A stretch of 64,000 nucleotides of DNA from Pontibacter indicus (GTDB lineage: Bacteria; Bacteroidota; Bacteroidia; Cytophagales; Hymenobacteraceae): NCBI RefSeq assembly GCF_900156345.1, contig NZ_FTPP01000001.1, positions 1,364,001 to 1,428,000 of the forward strand, written 5' to 3'. Below are positions 32,883 to 42,671 of this stretch, one piece after another. Below the pieces are notes generated by a model that saw only the letters and a list, made by a program, of their open reading frames with translations, ran no database searches and was not told the DNA's origin. Positions within the stretch are counted from its first letter, which is position 1. Each line of letters begins with the position of its first letter. The position numbers and the translations under genes were made by a program.

Positions 32883-33764
32883 TCAGCGTGCCACCACATG
32901 CAGGGATTGCGGCACCATGCGCACCTCAAATTCCTTGGCCTTCCCCAGGTATTCTCCATCGGCATGGTGCATCATCTCGTGGTCTGTCTGCACCTTTACG
33001 CCCTCGGTCTTGAAATACTCGGCACTGTCAGCACTGGCCGGTTTGTTGGCCAGCATGGCGTAGCTCAGTTGCAGCGCCTTGAACATATCCAGCCTACGCA
33101 CCAGGCACACATCCAGCAGACCGTCCCGTATGTTGGCCATGGGAGCAATGTAGGCGTTGTTGCCATACTGCGCCGCGTTGGCAAAGGCCATCACAAACAG
33201 CTCTGTCTCGATGGTCTTGCCATTGATAACAGCCTTCACTGGCAGGTGACGGTAATTGCGCACCTCCTTTAAGATCAGCTCCACATAGGTCTGCAAACCG
33301 CGCTTCTTGCTCCCCGCAAACACCGAACTGATGTAGGCATCAAATCCTATACCCGCCGTCGTGAAAAAGGGGCGTCCGTTGATGGTGCCACTGTCGATCT
33401 GGGTGCGGTGCCCTTGGTTGAGGAAGCGTATGGCTGCGTCTACCGTCAGGGGCACCTGCATGTGGCGGGCCAGGCCGTTGCCGGAACCCCTCGGGATAAT
33501 GCCCAGCGCCGTTTCTGTATACAGCAGGCCTTGTGCTACCTCGTTTACGGTGCCATCGCCCCCAACGGCCACCACCACCGCGTAGCCCTGCTCGGCTGCC
33601 TGCCTGGCGAGCTCTGGTGCGTGCCCGGCATAATCGGTGTACACGATGTCATGGTCGAACTTTTCGTGGTCGAGGTGGAGCTTGATGCGGGCGGCCACAT
33701 CTATCCTGCTGCTGGGTCCGGAGGTGGGATTGATAATGAACCGGATAATGGGGCGTTTGCTCAT
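32883..33764 (-). CDS. YegS/DagK family lipid kinase
   Basis: 293 residues. The N-terminal domain begins FIINPTSGPSSR and has the nucleotide motif VAVGGDGTVNEVAQGLL, then GIIPRGSGNGLARHMQV; the C-terminal beta-sandwich contains GLLDVCLVRR and the HADGEYLG segment near the end. Such enzymes phosphorylate diacylglycerol or related lipids with ATP at the membrane surface. The lipid substrate cannot be told from sequence. It shares direction with the SUI1 gene downstream. Confidence 0.92.
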   Translation of the reverse strand: MSKRPIIRFIINPTSGPSSRIDVAARIKLHLDHEKFDHDIVYTDYAGHAPELARQAAEQGYAVVVAVGGDGTVNEVAQGLLYTETALGIIPRGSGNGLARHMQVPLTVDAAIRFLNQGHRTQIDSGTINGRPFFTTAGIGFDAYISSVFAGSKKRGLQTYVELILKEVRNYRHLPVKAVINGKTIETELFVMAFANAAQYGNNAYIAPMANIRDGLLDVCLVRRLDMFKALQLSYAMLANKPASADSAEYFKTEGVKVQTDHEMMHHADGEYLGKAKEFEVRMVPQSLHVVAR

Positions 33765-33837
33765 ATACTCGCTTTTCGGCTAAGGGCGCTGCTGACTGGT
33801 TTATTTGTACGCAAAGTAACCTATTCCGCCTGAAAAT

Positions 33838-33865
33838 AAAAAAGCCCGGCAGATGGCCGGGCTTT
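33838..33865 (-). terminator. Terminator after usp gene
   Basis: AAAGCCCGGC pairs with GCCGGGCTTT over 10 bp with a short loop; on the minus strand it runs into TTTTTTATTTT. It is 23 bases past the Usp stop. Confidence 0.9.
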
Positions 33866-33888
33866 CTGTCGTACAGGTATAGGTTTCC

Positions 33889-34734
33889 TTATTTGAGGTG
33901 GAACGTGAGCACCGGAACGTCCGAGTGATTCACCAGGTCCTCGGCGATGCTGCCGCTGAGTAAGTGCGCCAAACCGGTGCGTCCGTGCGTGGCCATCATG
34001 ATCAGGTCAGCACCAACCTCTTCTGCAAAGTTCAGGATACCGTTCTCTTCAATTACGTCGTTGTACACATTGCTGGTATAGTTCTGCAAGCCGTAGCGCT
34101 CAGCAGCCGTTTGCATGCGCGTACGCAGGATGGCGTTCGACTCAAAAGCGCCGGGTGTGTTGACATACACCAGGTGCAGTGTCGCGCCGAACATCTGCTG
34201 GAAGTACTTGAACTTCTCCATAGCCGTTCCGATCTCACGCTTGAAGTCAGATGGCAGCACGATGTTGCGTACCCGGAAATTTGGTATGGCTCCTTTGATG
34301 GTCAGCACCGGGCACTCGGCCGTGCGCACCACCTTCTCTGTGTTGGATCCCAGCAGAAACTCGTTCATGCCGCTGGCGCCTTTCGAGCCCATCACCACCA
34401 GGTCCACCTGGTCCTCTTTGATTACGCGGCGGATCTTGCGGATCACAGTGTCGGCGTCTACCTCCTGCACTACTTCCACTCCGGCATGTTCTACCGAACG
34501 CTCCAGCTGGGCCATACGGCTTTTGGTCGTTTCGAGCAACTTCATCATGTATACCTGCTCCATGCCGTCTCCGCCAACCAGGTCGCCGGTCACGCTGAAG
34601 GATTGTGAGTAAGGCATTTCCACTACGTGCAGCAGTTTAATGGCAGCGCCGGTCTGACGTGCGATGGCAACAGCTACTTCAAAGGCGTGGTAGGCCTGTT
34701 CAGAAAAGTCGGTGGGTACAAGTATTCTTCTCAT
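33889..34734 (-). CDS. Universal stress protein, two Usp domains
   Basis: 281 residues with two tandem Usp domains (about 1-145 and 155-281). Domain 1 starts RRILVPTDFSEQAYHAFEVAV and ends VVMGSKGASGMNEFLLGSNTEKVV, the G2xG9GS/T nucleotide-binding motif; domain 2 has IVLPSDFKREI and ends MMATHGRTGLAHLLSGSIAEDLV, again with the ATP-type motif. Both halves therefore probably bind ATP. The promoter region carries a perfect 14-bp palindrome at 34802-34815, so expression is likely controlled by a dimeric regulator. Confidence 0.92.
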   Translation of the reverse strand: MRRILVPTDFSEQAYHAFEVAVAIARQTGAAIKLLHVVEMPYSQSFSVTGDLVGGDGMEQVYMMKLLETTKSRMAQLERSVEHAGVEVVQEVDADTVIRKIRRVIKEDQVDLVVMGSKGASGMNEFLLGSNTEKVVRTAECPVLTIKGAIPNFRVRNIVLPSDFKREIGTAMEKFKYFQQMFGATLHLVYVNTPGAFESNAILRTRMQTAAERYGLQNYTSNVYNDVIEENGILNFAEEVGADLIMMATHGRTGLAHLLSGSIAEDLVNHSDVPVLTFHLK

Positions 34735-34801
34735 AATTAGTGCGGTTAAATGCTTTGCGTTGATTTCAAGGTAAAAGTACGGGACTGTATACGCCTAAAC
34801 G

Positions 34802-34815
34802 ATGACAATTGTCAT
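34802..34815. promoter_or_regulatory. Perfect palindromic operator upstream of usp
   Basis: ATGACAATTGTCAT is a perfect 14-bp palindrome 68 bases upstream of the usp start and 45 bases downstream of the gap terminator. Its TGACA-N4-TGTCA form suits a Crp/Fnr-like or other dimeric helix-turn-helix regulator. The regulator is not identified. Confidence 0.5.
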
Positions 34816-34859
34816 TTCAGGTGAAATATAGTGATTTTCTTTTATATCCAATACAAAAC

Positions 34860-34890
34860 GCAAAAGCCCGCCGGAATGGCGGGCTTTTGC
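34860..34890 (-). terminator. Strong terminator after gap
   Basis: A perfect 13-bp stem, GCAAAAGCCCGCC with GGCGGGCTTTTGC, around a 5-base loop, 26 bases after the gap stop on the minus strand. Confidence 0.93.
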
Positions 34891-34915
34891 AGGTATACGG
34901 TATAAAATCCGGTAA

Positions 34916-36007
<1,092 letters not shown>

Positions 36008-36042
36008 TTACGCAGAAACAGGCTAAAAAATCAAAAAAACAT

Positions 36043-36072
36043 TTGCCTTGTAATCGCTTTGCCTTATATTTG
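36043..36072 (+). promoter_or_regulatory. Consensus Bacteroidota promoter for tRNA-Glu
   Basis: TTG (36043-36045), 19 bases, then TATATTTG (36065-36072), an exact TAnnTTTG -7 element, 19 bases upstream of the tRNA. This is the best promoter in the window and supports the phylum assignment. Confidence 0.8.
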
Positions 36073-36091
36073 CACCACCAAATGACAGAAT

Positions 36092-36163
36092 GGTCCGTTC
36101 GTCTAGGGGTTAGGACTCCAGATTTTCATTCTGGCAACAGGGGTTCGATTCCCCTACGGACTA
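36092..36163 (+). tRNA. tRNA-Glu (anticodon TTC)
   Basis: Acceptor stem GGTCCGT pairs with ACGGACT (first pair G-T), then T8-C9, the D-arm GTCTAGGGGTTAGGAC, anticodon stem CCAGA/TCTGG with loop TTTTCAT giving TTC, and T-arm AGGGG-TTCGATT-CCCCT. Discriminator base A73. CCA is not encoded (next bases CTC). Promoter upstream and terminator directly downstream make it a single-gene unit. Confidence 0.97.
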
Positions 36164-36166
36164 CTC

Positions 36167-36201
36167 AAAAGCCTCTCAGCTAAACCTGAGGGGCTTTTTT
36201 T
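36167..36201 (+). terminator. Terminator after tRNA-Glu
   Basis: AAAAGCCTCTCAG pairs with CTGAGGGGCTTTT (one G-T pair) around a CTAAAC loop, followed by T residues. The rest of 36202-36460 has no gene or repeat that I can see. Confidence 0.9.
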
Positions 36202-36468
36202 ATGCTCCTAGCACACCAGGCAGATGCTAGCCTCCCTCCCACTGCCAACTGCGAGCGGGCACTGTCCTCAAAAACTACCAGGTACTAGACAAACTCAGCA
36301 AGCCTTTCTGCCCTCCCTCCTATTACGCTTAGCCAAGCAGGCTCATCTGTAGCTACTCAGGAGAAGACAGCTGAAACTGATGGCTATTTTAGCCTTTCTA
36401 ACCAGAACTAAGCGGTTTTCAGAGATAAAATAACCTGGTTCATCTAAAAAACAATCAAATACTAATCG

Positions 36469-36489
36469 GTACTTTGTATTACAAGGTAC
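36469..36489. promoter_or_regulatory. Palindromic operator candidate upstream of hydrolase-TPR gene
   Basis: GTACTTTGTA (36469-36478) and TACAAGGTAC (36480-36489) form a 10-bp inverted repeat with one mismatch, followed at once by GTATATAAC, a possible -7 region. Such GTACNNNGTA type palindromes are known for PadR-like repressors, but the regulator here is a guess. The hydrolase start is about 145 bases downstream. Confidence 0.4.
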
Positions 36490-36633
36490 TGTATATAACT
36501 TTATACCACTTACTGATCGAACCAGCTCGGCGCCAATTAACAGGCTTTGCCAAAGACAGTTCGACGGAGGTTACTGCTTATGTTGTACAGGATAAATTCA
36601 TCAATCACCCCCTACCCTTTCACATTTAAAACT

Positions 36634-37881
36634 ATGACACTCAAAAAAACTTTCTTGCTGCTGTTTTTCTTCGGAAACACGCTATTGGCGACTGGCCAAC
36701 AAACCAAAATGATTAACGTCGGGGATCACTCGCTGGAGATGATACAGGCAGGGACTGGCGACTACACTGTCATCTTCGAATCAGGCTTCGGAACAGACTA
36801 CAAAGTATGGGGCAACGTGGCTGCAGAAGTAATGAACATGAATCAGGTTATGCTGTATTCGAGAGCCGGAACCGGCAAATCAGAGGCTAACCCAAAACCA
36901 CAAACGCTGGAGGCTGCAGTACAGGATCTGAACACCCTTATTGAGCAGGCAAACCTGAAACCTCCTTTCATTTTGGTGGGCCACTCATACGGTGCTTTCA
37001 TTATCCGGGCCTATGCAGCGCAGCATCCGGATAAAGTGAAGGGATTGGTCTTGGTTGATCCGGCACATGAAAAAATGATGCAGGAACTGAAAAAAGCAGA
37101 TCAAGCCAAAGCGGTTAAAGACATCGAGCTCCAAAACAGCTTTGTACCAGACAGGTTCAGGCAGGAAAACGAGGCCATTAACCGGATCTTCGAAAAAGCT
37201 GCCCTGCCTGATTTCGGGGTGCTGCCACAAGTGCCGGCTGTAGTGCTTACCTCGGTTCAGCAAAGAGCCAACCCAGAGTTGTTTCTCCATGAGCCCAAAG
37301 GTGTGGAAATATGGCGCGCGCTGCACAGCGAGTTTTTCAGCCGGTTCACCAGCGGTGCCCATGTTATAACTGCCCATAGCGGCCATAACATTCATCGGGA
37401 AGAACCGGAACTGGTAATCAACGCCATCAGACAGGTGGTGCAGGCGGCAACGAAGGAAAAGGCCCGGCAGGAGCACGAAGCCAAAACGACGTCCTTACAT
37501 GATAAATTGACGCAGTCGGCCGTATACCTGAAGCAGCGAAAAGAACCTAAGGCCGAAGCAGTTGCATTTGAGGGTTTAAGAGACTCCGGCTTTGGTGAGC
37601 GTACCATTAACACCATCGCCTACCAATACCTAAATAGCCCGGCTACCTTGCCTGTTTCGCTGCTGATTTTCAAGTATAACACGGTAACTTATGCCAGCTC
37701 GGCCAACGCCTTTGATAGCTACGGTGAGGCCTTGGTGAAGCAAGGCAAGCTAAAGCAGGCGGAGGAGCAGTTCCATAAAGCCATCGAACTTGCCACAGCT
37801 GCCAATGACACTTCTACACTTAAAAACAGCAAAAGCCACCTGGAAAAGATCAAGCAGCTAAAAAGCTCTAAACGCCTGTAG
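36634..37881 (+). CDS. Exported alpha/beta hydrolase with C-terminal TPR
   Basis: 415 residues from ATG 36634, which gives a signal peptide (KKTFLLLFFFGNTLLATGQQ); the open frame extends upstream without signal character. The hydrolase core (about 25-280) has ESGFGTDYKVW, YSRAGTGKSE, the nucleophile elbow GHSYGAFIIRAYA (Ser), VDPAHEKM and a late AHSGHNIHREEP (His). The C-terminal third (about 290-415) has two or three TPR-like helix pairs (YGEALVKQGKLKQAEEQFHKAIELA). It is probably a periplasmic esterase-like enzyme. A palindromic operator candidate lies upstream. Confidence 0.85.
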   Translation: MTLKKTFLLLFFFGNTLLATGQQTKMINVGDHSLEMIQAGTGDYTVIFESGFGTDYKVWGNVAAEVMNMNQVMLYSRAGTGKSEANPKPQTLEAAVQDLNTLIEQANLKPPFILVGHSYGAFIIRAYAAQHPDKVKGLVLVDPAHEKMMQELKKADQAKAVKDIELQNSFVPDRFRQENEAINRIFEKAALPDFGVLPQVPAVVLTSVQQRANPELFLHEPKGVEIWRALHSEFFSRFTSGAHVITAHSGHNIHREEPELVINAIRQVVQAATKEKARQEHEAKTTSLHDKLTQSAVYLKQRKEPKAEAVAFEGLRDSGFGERTINTIAYQYLNSPATLPVSLLIFKYNTVTYASSANAFDSYGEALVKQGKLKQAEEQFHKAIELATAANDTSTLKNSKSHLEKIKQLKSSKRL

Positions 37882-37987
37882 TAGCAGTGTAAGTTTTTCT
37901 GCTCCTACTCCTTAGGAGAATAAGCTTTCAGAACGACCAATTCCCTTAGGATAAGGTTCTATAGCTGAATCCTACTGACCTAAAGAT

Positions 37988-38018
37988 AAAGCCTCTTAGT
38001 CTAGACTAAGGGGCTTTT
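37988..38018 (+). terminator. Terminator after hydrolase-TPR gene
   Basis: AAAGCCTCTTAG pairs with CTAAGGGGCTTT (one G-T pair) around TCTAGA. It lies about 105 bases after the stop. Confidence 0.85.
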
Positions 38019-38312
38019 GTATTTCAATCCTGACACATCGCTCTGCTTTTCCAGCCAGCCTGTTTGCGTTTTTATACCTTCGCTTCATTCTCTGTAAATT
38101 TGTATCTTGAATCAATAACTTGGCAATCAGTGGACTTTGTACTATACCTGGTCGGTGAACTAGACGAGCTACAAAGCTGGCCAAGGTATACAAGAGGCGT
38201 CATGAAACAAGGCGGGATCAGAGAATTGATAAACTCCCTTAATTGACGTCCCCGTCAGGTATAGCCTGCGTCAGCTTCTTCAACTGGTTCAAAGCAACTT
38301 CCTACGCTTCAA

Positions 38313-38343
38313 TTGGAATTTCAGGGAATCATCCTCACCTTTG
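38313..38343 (+). promoter_or_regulatory. Candidate promoter for RhtA-like exporter
   Basis: TTG (38313-38315), 20 bases, then CACCTTTG (38336-38343), one base off TAnnTTTG. It would leave a 5' leader of about 215 bases before the exporter start. I see no known riboswitch in that leader. An isolated exact TAAATTTG (38095-38102) lies further upstream without a matching TTG. No convincing gene is seen in 38019-38565. Confidence 0.4.
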
Positions 38344-38565
38344 CACCGTAATGATAGATTATGGCTTTTCACCTTTATTTCGCTTCCCCACCTTGCCCTG
38401 TTTTGCCTGCAGCTTAAGCGTTTTCTCGTTTCACGTATGTTAACGCCATTTTCTAATAAATAGCCCTTCCAAGAGCGCCTACACCCATTTTCCAGCTTGT
38501 TTTGCGTGCCTTTCTCTTTTAAAGAGTGTTGCCTGAAATGCAGCTGCCATACACCAATCCGAATC

Positions 38566-39426
38566 ATGTTACATTTACCAAATAAGAAAATAGTTATACC
38601 GGCTATACCTGCCGTATTGCTGGCTATGATCAGCGTGCAGGGCGGCGCCTCCATTGCCAAGTATCTCTTCCCTGTGCTGGGGGCCAGTGGCACGGCCTCC
38701 TTGCGCATCGGCTTCTCAACGCTCATCCTGCTGGCATTTTTCAGAACTAACCTCTTGAAGGTGACCAAAAAGCAGTGGCTCTACTGCCTGGCCTATGGTA
38801 CCTGCCTCGGCGCCATGAACCTGGTGTTCTACTTTGCCATCCAGCGCATCCCGCTGGGCCTAGGCGTTACCCTGGAGTTTACCGGGCCGCTGGTGCTGGC
38901 GCTGCTGGGCTCCCGAAAAAAGCTGGACCTGCTTTGGGTGCTGCTTGCCTGCTCAGGTATAGCTTTGATCGCCCCGTGGCAGAACAACAACGTGGATTTG
39001 TTAGGCGCAGGTCTGGCTGTTGGGGCCGGCGCCCTGTGGGCGGGTTACATTGTGCTAGGCGGTAAGGTTGCGAAGGTGATGAAAGGCAGTGATGCCGTTG
39101 GAGTGGGGATGCTTTTTGCCTCCCTCTTCGTGCTCCCTTTTGGCATTTTCAGCGGCGACCTAGCGGCCGTTACGGTGCCGCTGCTGTTGCTCGGTGTGGC
39201 CGTCGCGCTCCTGACCAGCGCCATACCTTATACCCTGGAGATCGGTGCCCTGCGCCAGCTGCCGCCCAAGACCTTTGGCATTCTAATGAGTCTGCACCCG
39301 GCTTTTGCCGCCCTCTCCGGTTTGCTGTTCCTGGATGAATACCTGAGCCTGAAACAATGGCTGTCCATCAGCTGCGTTGTCGCGGCCAGCGTGGGCGCTA
39401 CGTACTTTTCACGGAAGGTCCGGTAA
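38566..39426 (+). CDS. EamA/DMT family exporter, RhtA-like
   Basis: 287 residues from ATG 38566 (MLHLPNKKIVIPAIPAVLL); the frame is open upstream but without helix character. Ten membrane helices in two EamA repeats are visible. The opening segment QGGASIAKYLFPVLGASGTASLRI is typical of the RhtA threonine/homoserine exporter group, as are GAMNLVFYFAIQRIPLGLGVTLEFTGP (in pieces) and the C-terminal LEIGALRQLPPKTFGILMSLHPA. It probably exports amino acids or small metabolites. Substrate is inferred only from the subgroup. Confidence 0.85.
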   Translation: MLHLPNKKIVIPAIPAVLLAMISVQGGASIAKYLFPVLGASGTASLRIGFSTLILLAFFRTNLLKVTKKQWLYCLAYGTCLGAMNLVFYFAIQRIPLGLGVTLEFTGPLVLALLGSRKKLDLLWVLLACSGIALIAPWQNNNVDLLGAGLAVGAGALWAGYIVLGGKVAKVMKGSDAVGVGMLFASLFVLPFGIFSGDLAAVTVPLLLLGVAVALLTSAIPYTLEIGALRQLPPKTFGILMSLHPAFAALSGLLFLDEYLSLKQWLSISCVVAASVGATYFSRKVR

Positions 39427-39536
39427 TAGCTCCAAATCGAGGTTTTCGCTATACCTATACCTTGTGTCGGATACAAAGTCGGTTCCCGCGTATACAACTG
39501 AAAACTGACTGTAGCACCAAATACAACGCATAAGGT

Positions 39537-40121
39537 ATGATAAAAGTAGCCATCATTATTGGAAGCACGCGCCCGGGCCGAAACGGCGAAGCGGTCGGAA
39601 AATGGGTGTACGAAATAGCGTCCAAACGAACCGACGCCACCTACGAACTGATCGACCTGCTGGAAGTGAACCTGCCCCTGCTGGATGAGCCCAACTCGCC
39701 CGCCATGCAGAAGTATACCAAGCAGCACACAAAAGACTGGTCTGCCCGGATAGACCCCTTCGACGCTTTTGTGTTCGTTACCCCGGAGTACAACCACGGG
39801 GTGCCGGCGGCTCTCAAAAATGCCCTCGATTTCCTGTATAAAGAGTGGAACAACAAAGCCGCCGGGTTCGTGGCCTATGGCAACGCAGGAGGAGCCCGGT
39901 CTGTGGAGCACCTACGCGCCACCATGGCCGAGCTGCAGATGGCCGACGTGCGGGAGCAGGTAGCCCTGTCGCTCTTCACCGACTTTGAAAATTACAGCGT
40001 TTTCAAACCAGCCTCCTTCCACGAGAAAAAGTTGAACACCTTACTCGATCAGTTGGTGAGCTGGGGAACGGCCTTGAAACAGGTGCGTGAGAAAGGAAAG
40101 CAAGACAATAGCGATCAGTAA
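39537..40121 (+). CDS. NADPH-dependent FMN reductase family protein
   Basis: 194 residues, flavodoxin-like fold. The FMN phosphate loop is IIIGSTRPGRNGEAVG near the start; FVTPEYNHGVPAALKNALDFL is the conserved flavin-site segment of this family; YGNAGGARSVEHLR follows. Such enzymes reduce quinones, azo compounds or chromate with NADPH. It stands 110 bases after the exporter gene and partly faces the DUF5996 gene. Confidence 0.93.
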   Translation: MIKVAIIIGSTRPGRNGEAVGKWVYEIASKRTDATYELIDLLEVNLPLLDEPNSPAMQKYTKQHTKDWSARIDPFDAFVFVTPEYNHGVPAALKNALDFLYKEWNNKAAGFVAYGNAGGARSVEHLRATMAELQMADVREQVALSLFTDFENYSVFKPASFHEKKLNTLLDQLVSWGTALKQVREKGKQDNSDQ

Positions 40122-40138
40122 TGCGCCCATCAGGTGTT

Positions 40139-41108
40139 TTAATGCTCTTTATCTACCTGCTTGTACGCCGCATGATCTGATTTTCTCCGTTTGGCAACGT
40201 CTTCCTGCTCCAACGCTTTCCGATCCCATTTGGCCTGATCGGCAGCCGCTTCGTAAGTGCTTTGCAGGAAGTCCATCAGCGTGGCTTCCGGATCTTCTGC
40301 CTTCTGAACGGCATCGTAAGGCAGCACGAACTCCCGAAGTTCCGGGTGGTAGTAGGCCTGCTCAGGTTTAATGCGGGCATCCTTATACCCTTCCGGCTCC
40401 GGATAAATGTAACTGTAAAACGCCGCATGCGGAAATGCCTCGTTTCCAGGCCAGAAGCCGCAGCTGCAAACCTCTCTGGAATAAGCCTCCTGGGCTACCC
40501 AGTCCGGCAGATTGGGCACTGCCGCCGGGGTGTTTGGGAGCGTCGCGGCCTGAGAAGCGCGACACGGCCAGGTCGAAGCTGCCCCAGAAAAAATGCACCG
40601 GACTGCTCTTGCCCCTGAAGCCAGCCCGGAACCGGTTAAACACCGCATGCGACCGGAGCAAGGCCTGGTGCAGAGCTGCTGCGTGTTCCGGGTCGTAGGT
40701 GGCATGGGTTTCATCCTCATCAAAGCGAATAGGGTCTTCCAGTTCATTCGGCACCGGGTAAATGTCCGCCCGTATACCTACTCGCTGAAGCGCATCCAGT
40801 AGCTGCTGATAGCACCCCGCCACCGACAGACCTTCTTTTAAGTCGATGCTGTGTGTTTCGCCTGCACTGGTTTTGAGCTGTAGTTGGTGGCGTATGAAGT
40901 CGAAGTCCAGCTGAAAATGCTTCTCCCCGTCCACCATATCGGAGGTGGTGAGGCCGCTGGGTGTGACATAGAGTGTGACGTGCCAGGAATGGTTGATCCA
41001 GGGCGTTTTAATCAGTCTGATCTTTCCCACGATCTGCGTCCACAGGTGTAGCGTTTCATACGTTTTCTGAGCCTCTTTAAAGGACAGCGTAGGCCATGTT
41101 GTTTTCAT
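40139..41108 (-). pseudogene. DUF5996 family gene with a frameshift
   Basis: The N-terminal two thirds read in one frame (41108 down to about 40530: SFKEAQKTYETLHLWTQIVGK, SHAVFNRFRAGFRGKSSPVH, FFWGSFDLAVSRFSGRDAPKHPGG). The conserved continuation is found in another frame to the stop at 40139 (PNLPDWVAQEAYSREVCSCG, FWPGNEAFPHAAFYSYIYPE, YYHPELREFVLPYDAVQK). Joined, they give a full-length protein of about 320 residues. The break is between about 40515 and 40540, in a G/C-rich stretch. A single-base insertion, or a sequencing error, explains it. DUF5996 proteins have no known function. Without correction the product would lose its conserved C-terminus. Confidence 0.85.
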
Positions 41109-41132
41109 AGGCAGTATTTTTGGTTGGCTTGG

Positions 41133-41543
41133 TCACTCCAGTAAGGTGATGATATTGCTGGGTCTGTTCAGCAGGCGGTGCAGTGGACAGGCTTTCGCTA
41201 TTTTACACAGCTTGCCATGTTGCTCTGCTGTCAGTTTTTCGCTGAAAGACACGCTGCAATAAAATGTGTTCGCGCCGGTGGCAGTATCGGGACTTTTTAC
41301 CAGGTTCACTTTTGCATTAATCCGGCCTATCTCCCAGCCTTTGCGGGTTATGTACATCCGGAGGGTGATCACCATACAGGAGGCCAGCGCCATACACAGG
41401 AAGTCGCCGGGACCGGGCCCCAGGTCCTGGCCGCCCAGGTCGAGCGGTTCATCGGCTATGAGCGTATGCCGGTTCGTCTGAAGCGTCGTTGTATACATCT
41501 CCCCAGTATTCTCGGCTTCGGCAGTGGCAATGATGTTGGGCAT
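41133..41543 (-). CDS. OsmC family protein
   Basis: 136 residues. The OsmC fold is shown by DEPLDLGGQDLGPGPGDFLC, MALASCMVITLRMYITRKGW with the first redox Cys, and KLCKIAKACPLHRLLNRP with the second. Family members reduce organic hydroperoxides with a Cys pair or act on related substrates. It ends 24 bases upstream of the DUF5996 gene in the same direction, so both may be cotranscribed. Confidence 0.93.
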   Translation of the reverse strand: MPNIIATAEAENTGEMYTTTLQTNRHTLIADEPLDLGGQDLGPGPGDFLCMALASCMVITLRMYITRKGWEIGRINAKVNLVKSPDTATGANTFYCSVSFSEKLTAEQHGKLCKIAKACPLHRLLNRPSNIITLLE

Positions 41544-42091
41544 CTGTTGGTTGTTTATTTTTCGTGCTGTAAGGCCTGGCAGTTGACTGGTTTATACCTA
41601 TACCTGTCGAGCAGTTTTTACTTCATTCCCAGCTATTTACATATTATACCGCTTCGATAGGCAAGTGGTTCTGGCTACAGTATACCTATCCCACCCTGTC
41701 TGTGATCAGGTATACAACCTGCTCGATATTGCTGCTGATAACTGCGAAAACATTTCTACTGCAGGTGGCTAGTTAAAAGCTGCCTGCTAGAGTTACATTC
41801 CCTTTCGCCGGATGCGCTCCGTTTATACCTGGGTACTTGTAAGTTCCCGTAAACAGCTTCAAAAACATCTCCTCCGAATGATCAAGGCGTCATACTGGCT
41901 GTGCCGGGCCTGCTCATCTCCAAGTGTGCGAAAAAGACGCTAGGCTGATTTTGGATTTCTGATTGATGGAGAAAAAAGGAAAAGCAGAAGGCTCACTCAG
42001 GATGAAAAACGAATCCATCCTCGGAGATATACCTATACCGAGTTTCGAGGATAAAACAAGATAAGGGCCGCTGAATAAAAAAAGCAGGAGG
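41544..42091. other. Gene-free spacer rich in TATACC words
   Basis: About 550 bases without a convincing gene. It holds several copies of TATACCT/AGGTATA (for example near 41594, 41681, 41710, 41825 and 42029) but no clear hairpin, promoter or repeat of other kinds. Confidence 0.5.
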
Positions 42092-42610
42092 CTATACCTT
42101 GTCGGGATGCATTTCGAGGTACGCAGCGGTATACGGATGTTCTTTCGCTATACCTTCGTCCATGATGTGCAGCACGGTCCAGCCTCTTTCTTTAAGGTAG
42201 TCTGAGATGATGGCACGGTGGCACCGCCACCACACGGCTTCGGAACACATGTAAGCAACTCGCTTCTGGTGCGCAACTTCCGTCAGCTCCGCTATACCTG
42301 CTTCAAATTCGCTGGTTTCAGTATAGTCTGCATAGCCGCGAAAGGACTCGCTTCGCCAGACGGTATGGGGTGAGTCGGGCCGGGGCTTGCGGCGGCCTCC
42401 TAGTTTCTGCTCGGGCATGTAGTGGATGCCGGCTTCGGGCAGGTAGGTCTCCAATGCCGACACATTGAAGTGAGGATACTTTTTAGAACCGGGGTAGCGG
42501 CGCACGTCCACCAGCACCTCGATCTGAAACGACTTTAGCGCTGCCACAAATTCCTCCGGGCTTCTGGTTGAGTGGCCGAAAGTCCAGATGGTCTTGTTCG
42601 TTGCTGACAT
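42092..42610 (-). CDS. DUF488 family protein
   Basis: 172 residues. The family start IWTFGHSTRSPEEFVAALK, then VLVDVRRYPGSKKYPHFN, ETYLPEAGIHYMPEQKLGG and the Cys-containing YMCSEAVWWRCHRAIISDYL are clear. DUF488 proteins are small cytosolic proteins with conserved Arg, His and Cys; activity is unproven. It lies 60 bases downstream of the SDR gene on the same strand. Confidence 0.93.
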   Translation of the reverse strand: MSATNKTIWTFGHSTRSPEEFVAALKSFQIEVLVDVRRYPGSKKYPHFNVSALETYLPEAGIHYMPEQKLGGRRKPRPDSPHTVWRSESFRGYADYTETSEFEAGIAELTEVAHQKRVAYMCSEAVWWRCHRAIISDYLKERGWTVLHIMDEGIAKEHPYTAAYLEMHPDKV

Positions 42611-42671
42611 AGATAGAAATAGTGTGAAGCCTTTTTCAGGGCACCGGAAGAAAAGGTTTTAAGAATTCCTG

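Noticed and set aside
38343..38565. Riboswitch in the leader of the RhtA-like gene
   Set aside because: The leader is about 215 bases, but I see no known riboswitch core or terminator hairpin in it.
40500..40560. Programmed -1 frameshift in the DUF5996 gene
   Set aside because: The shift needed is +1, and the CCCAAAC heptamer is not in the phase used for -1 slippage. A mutation or sequencing error is simpler.
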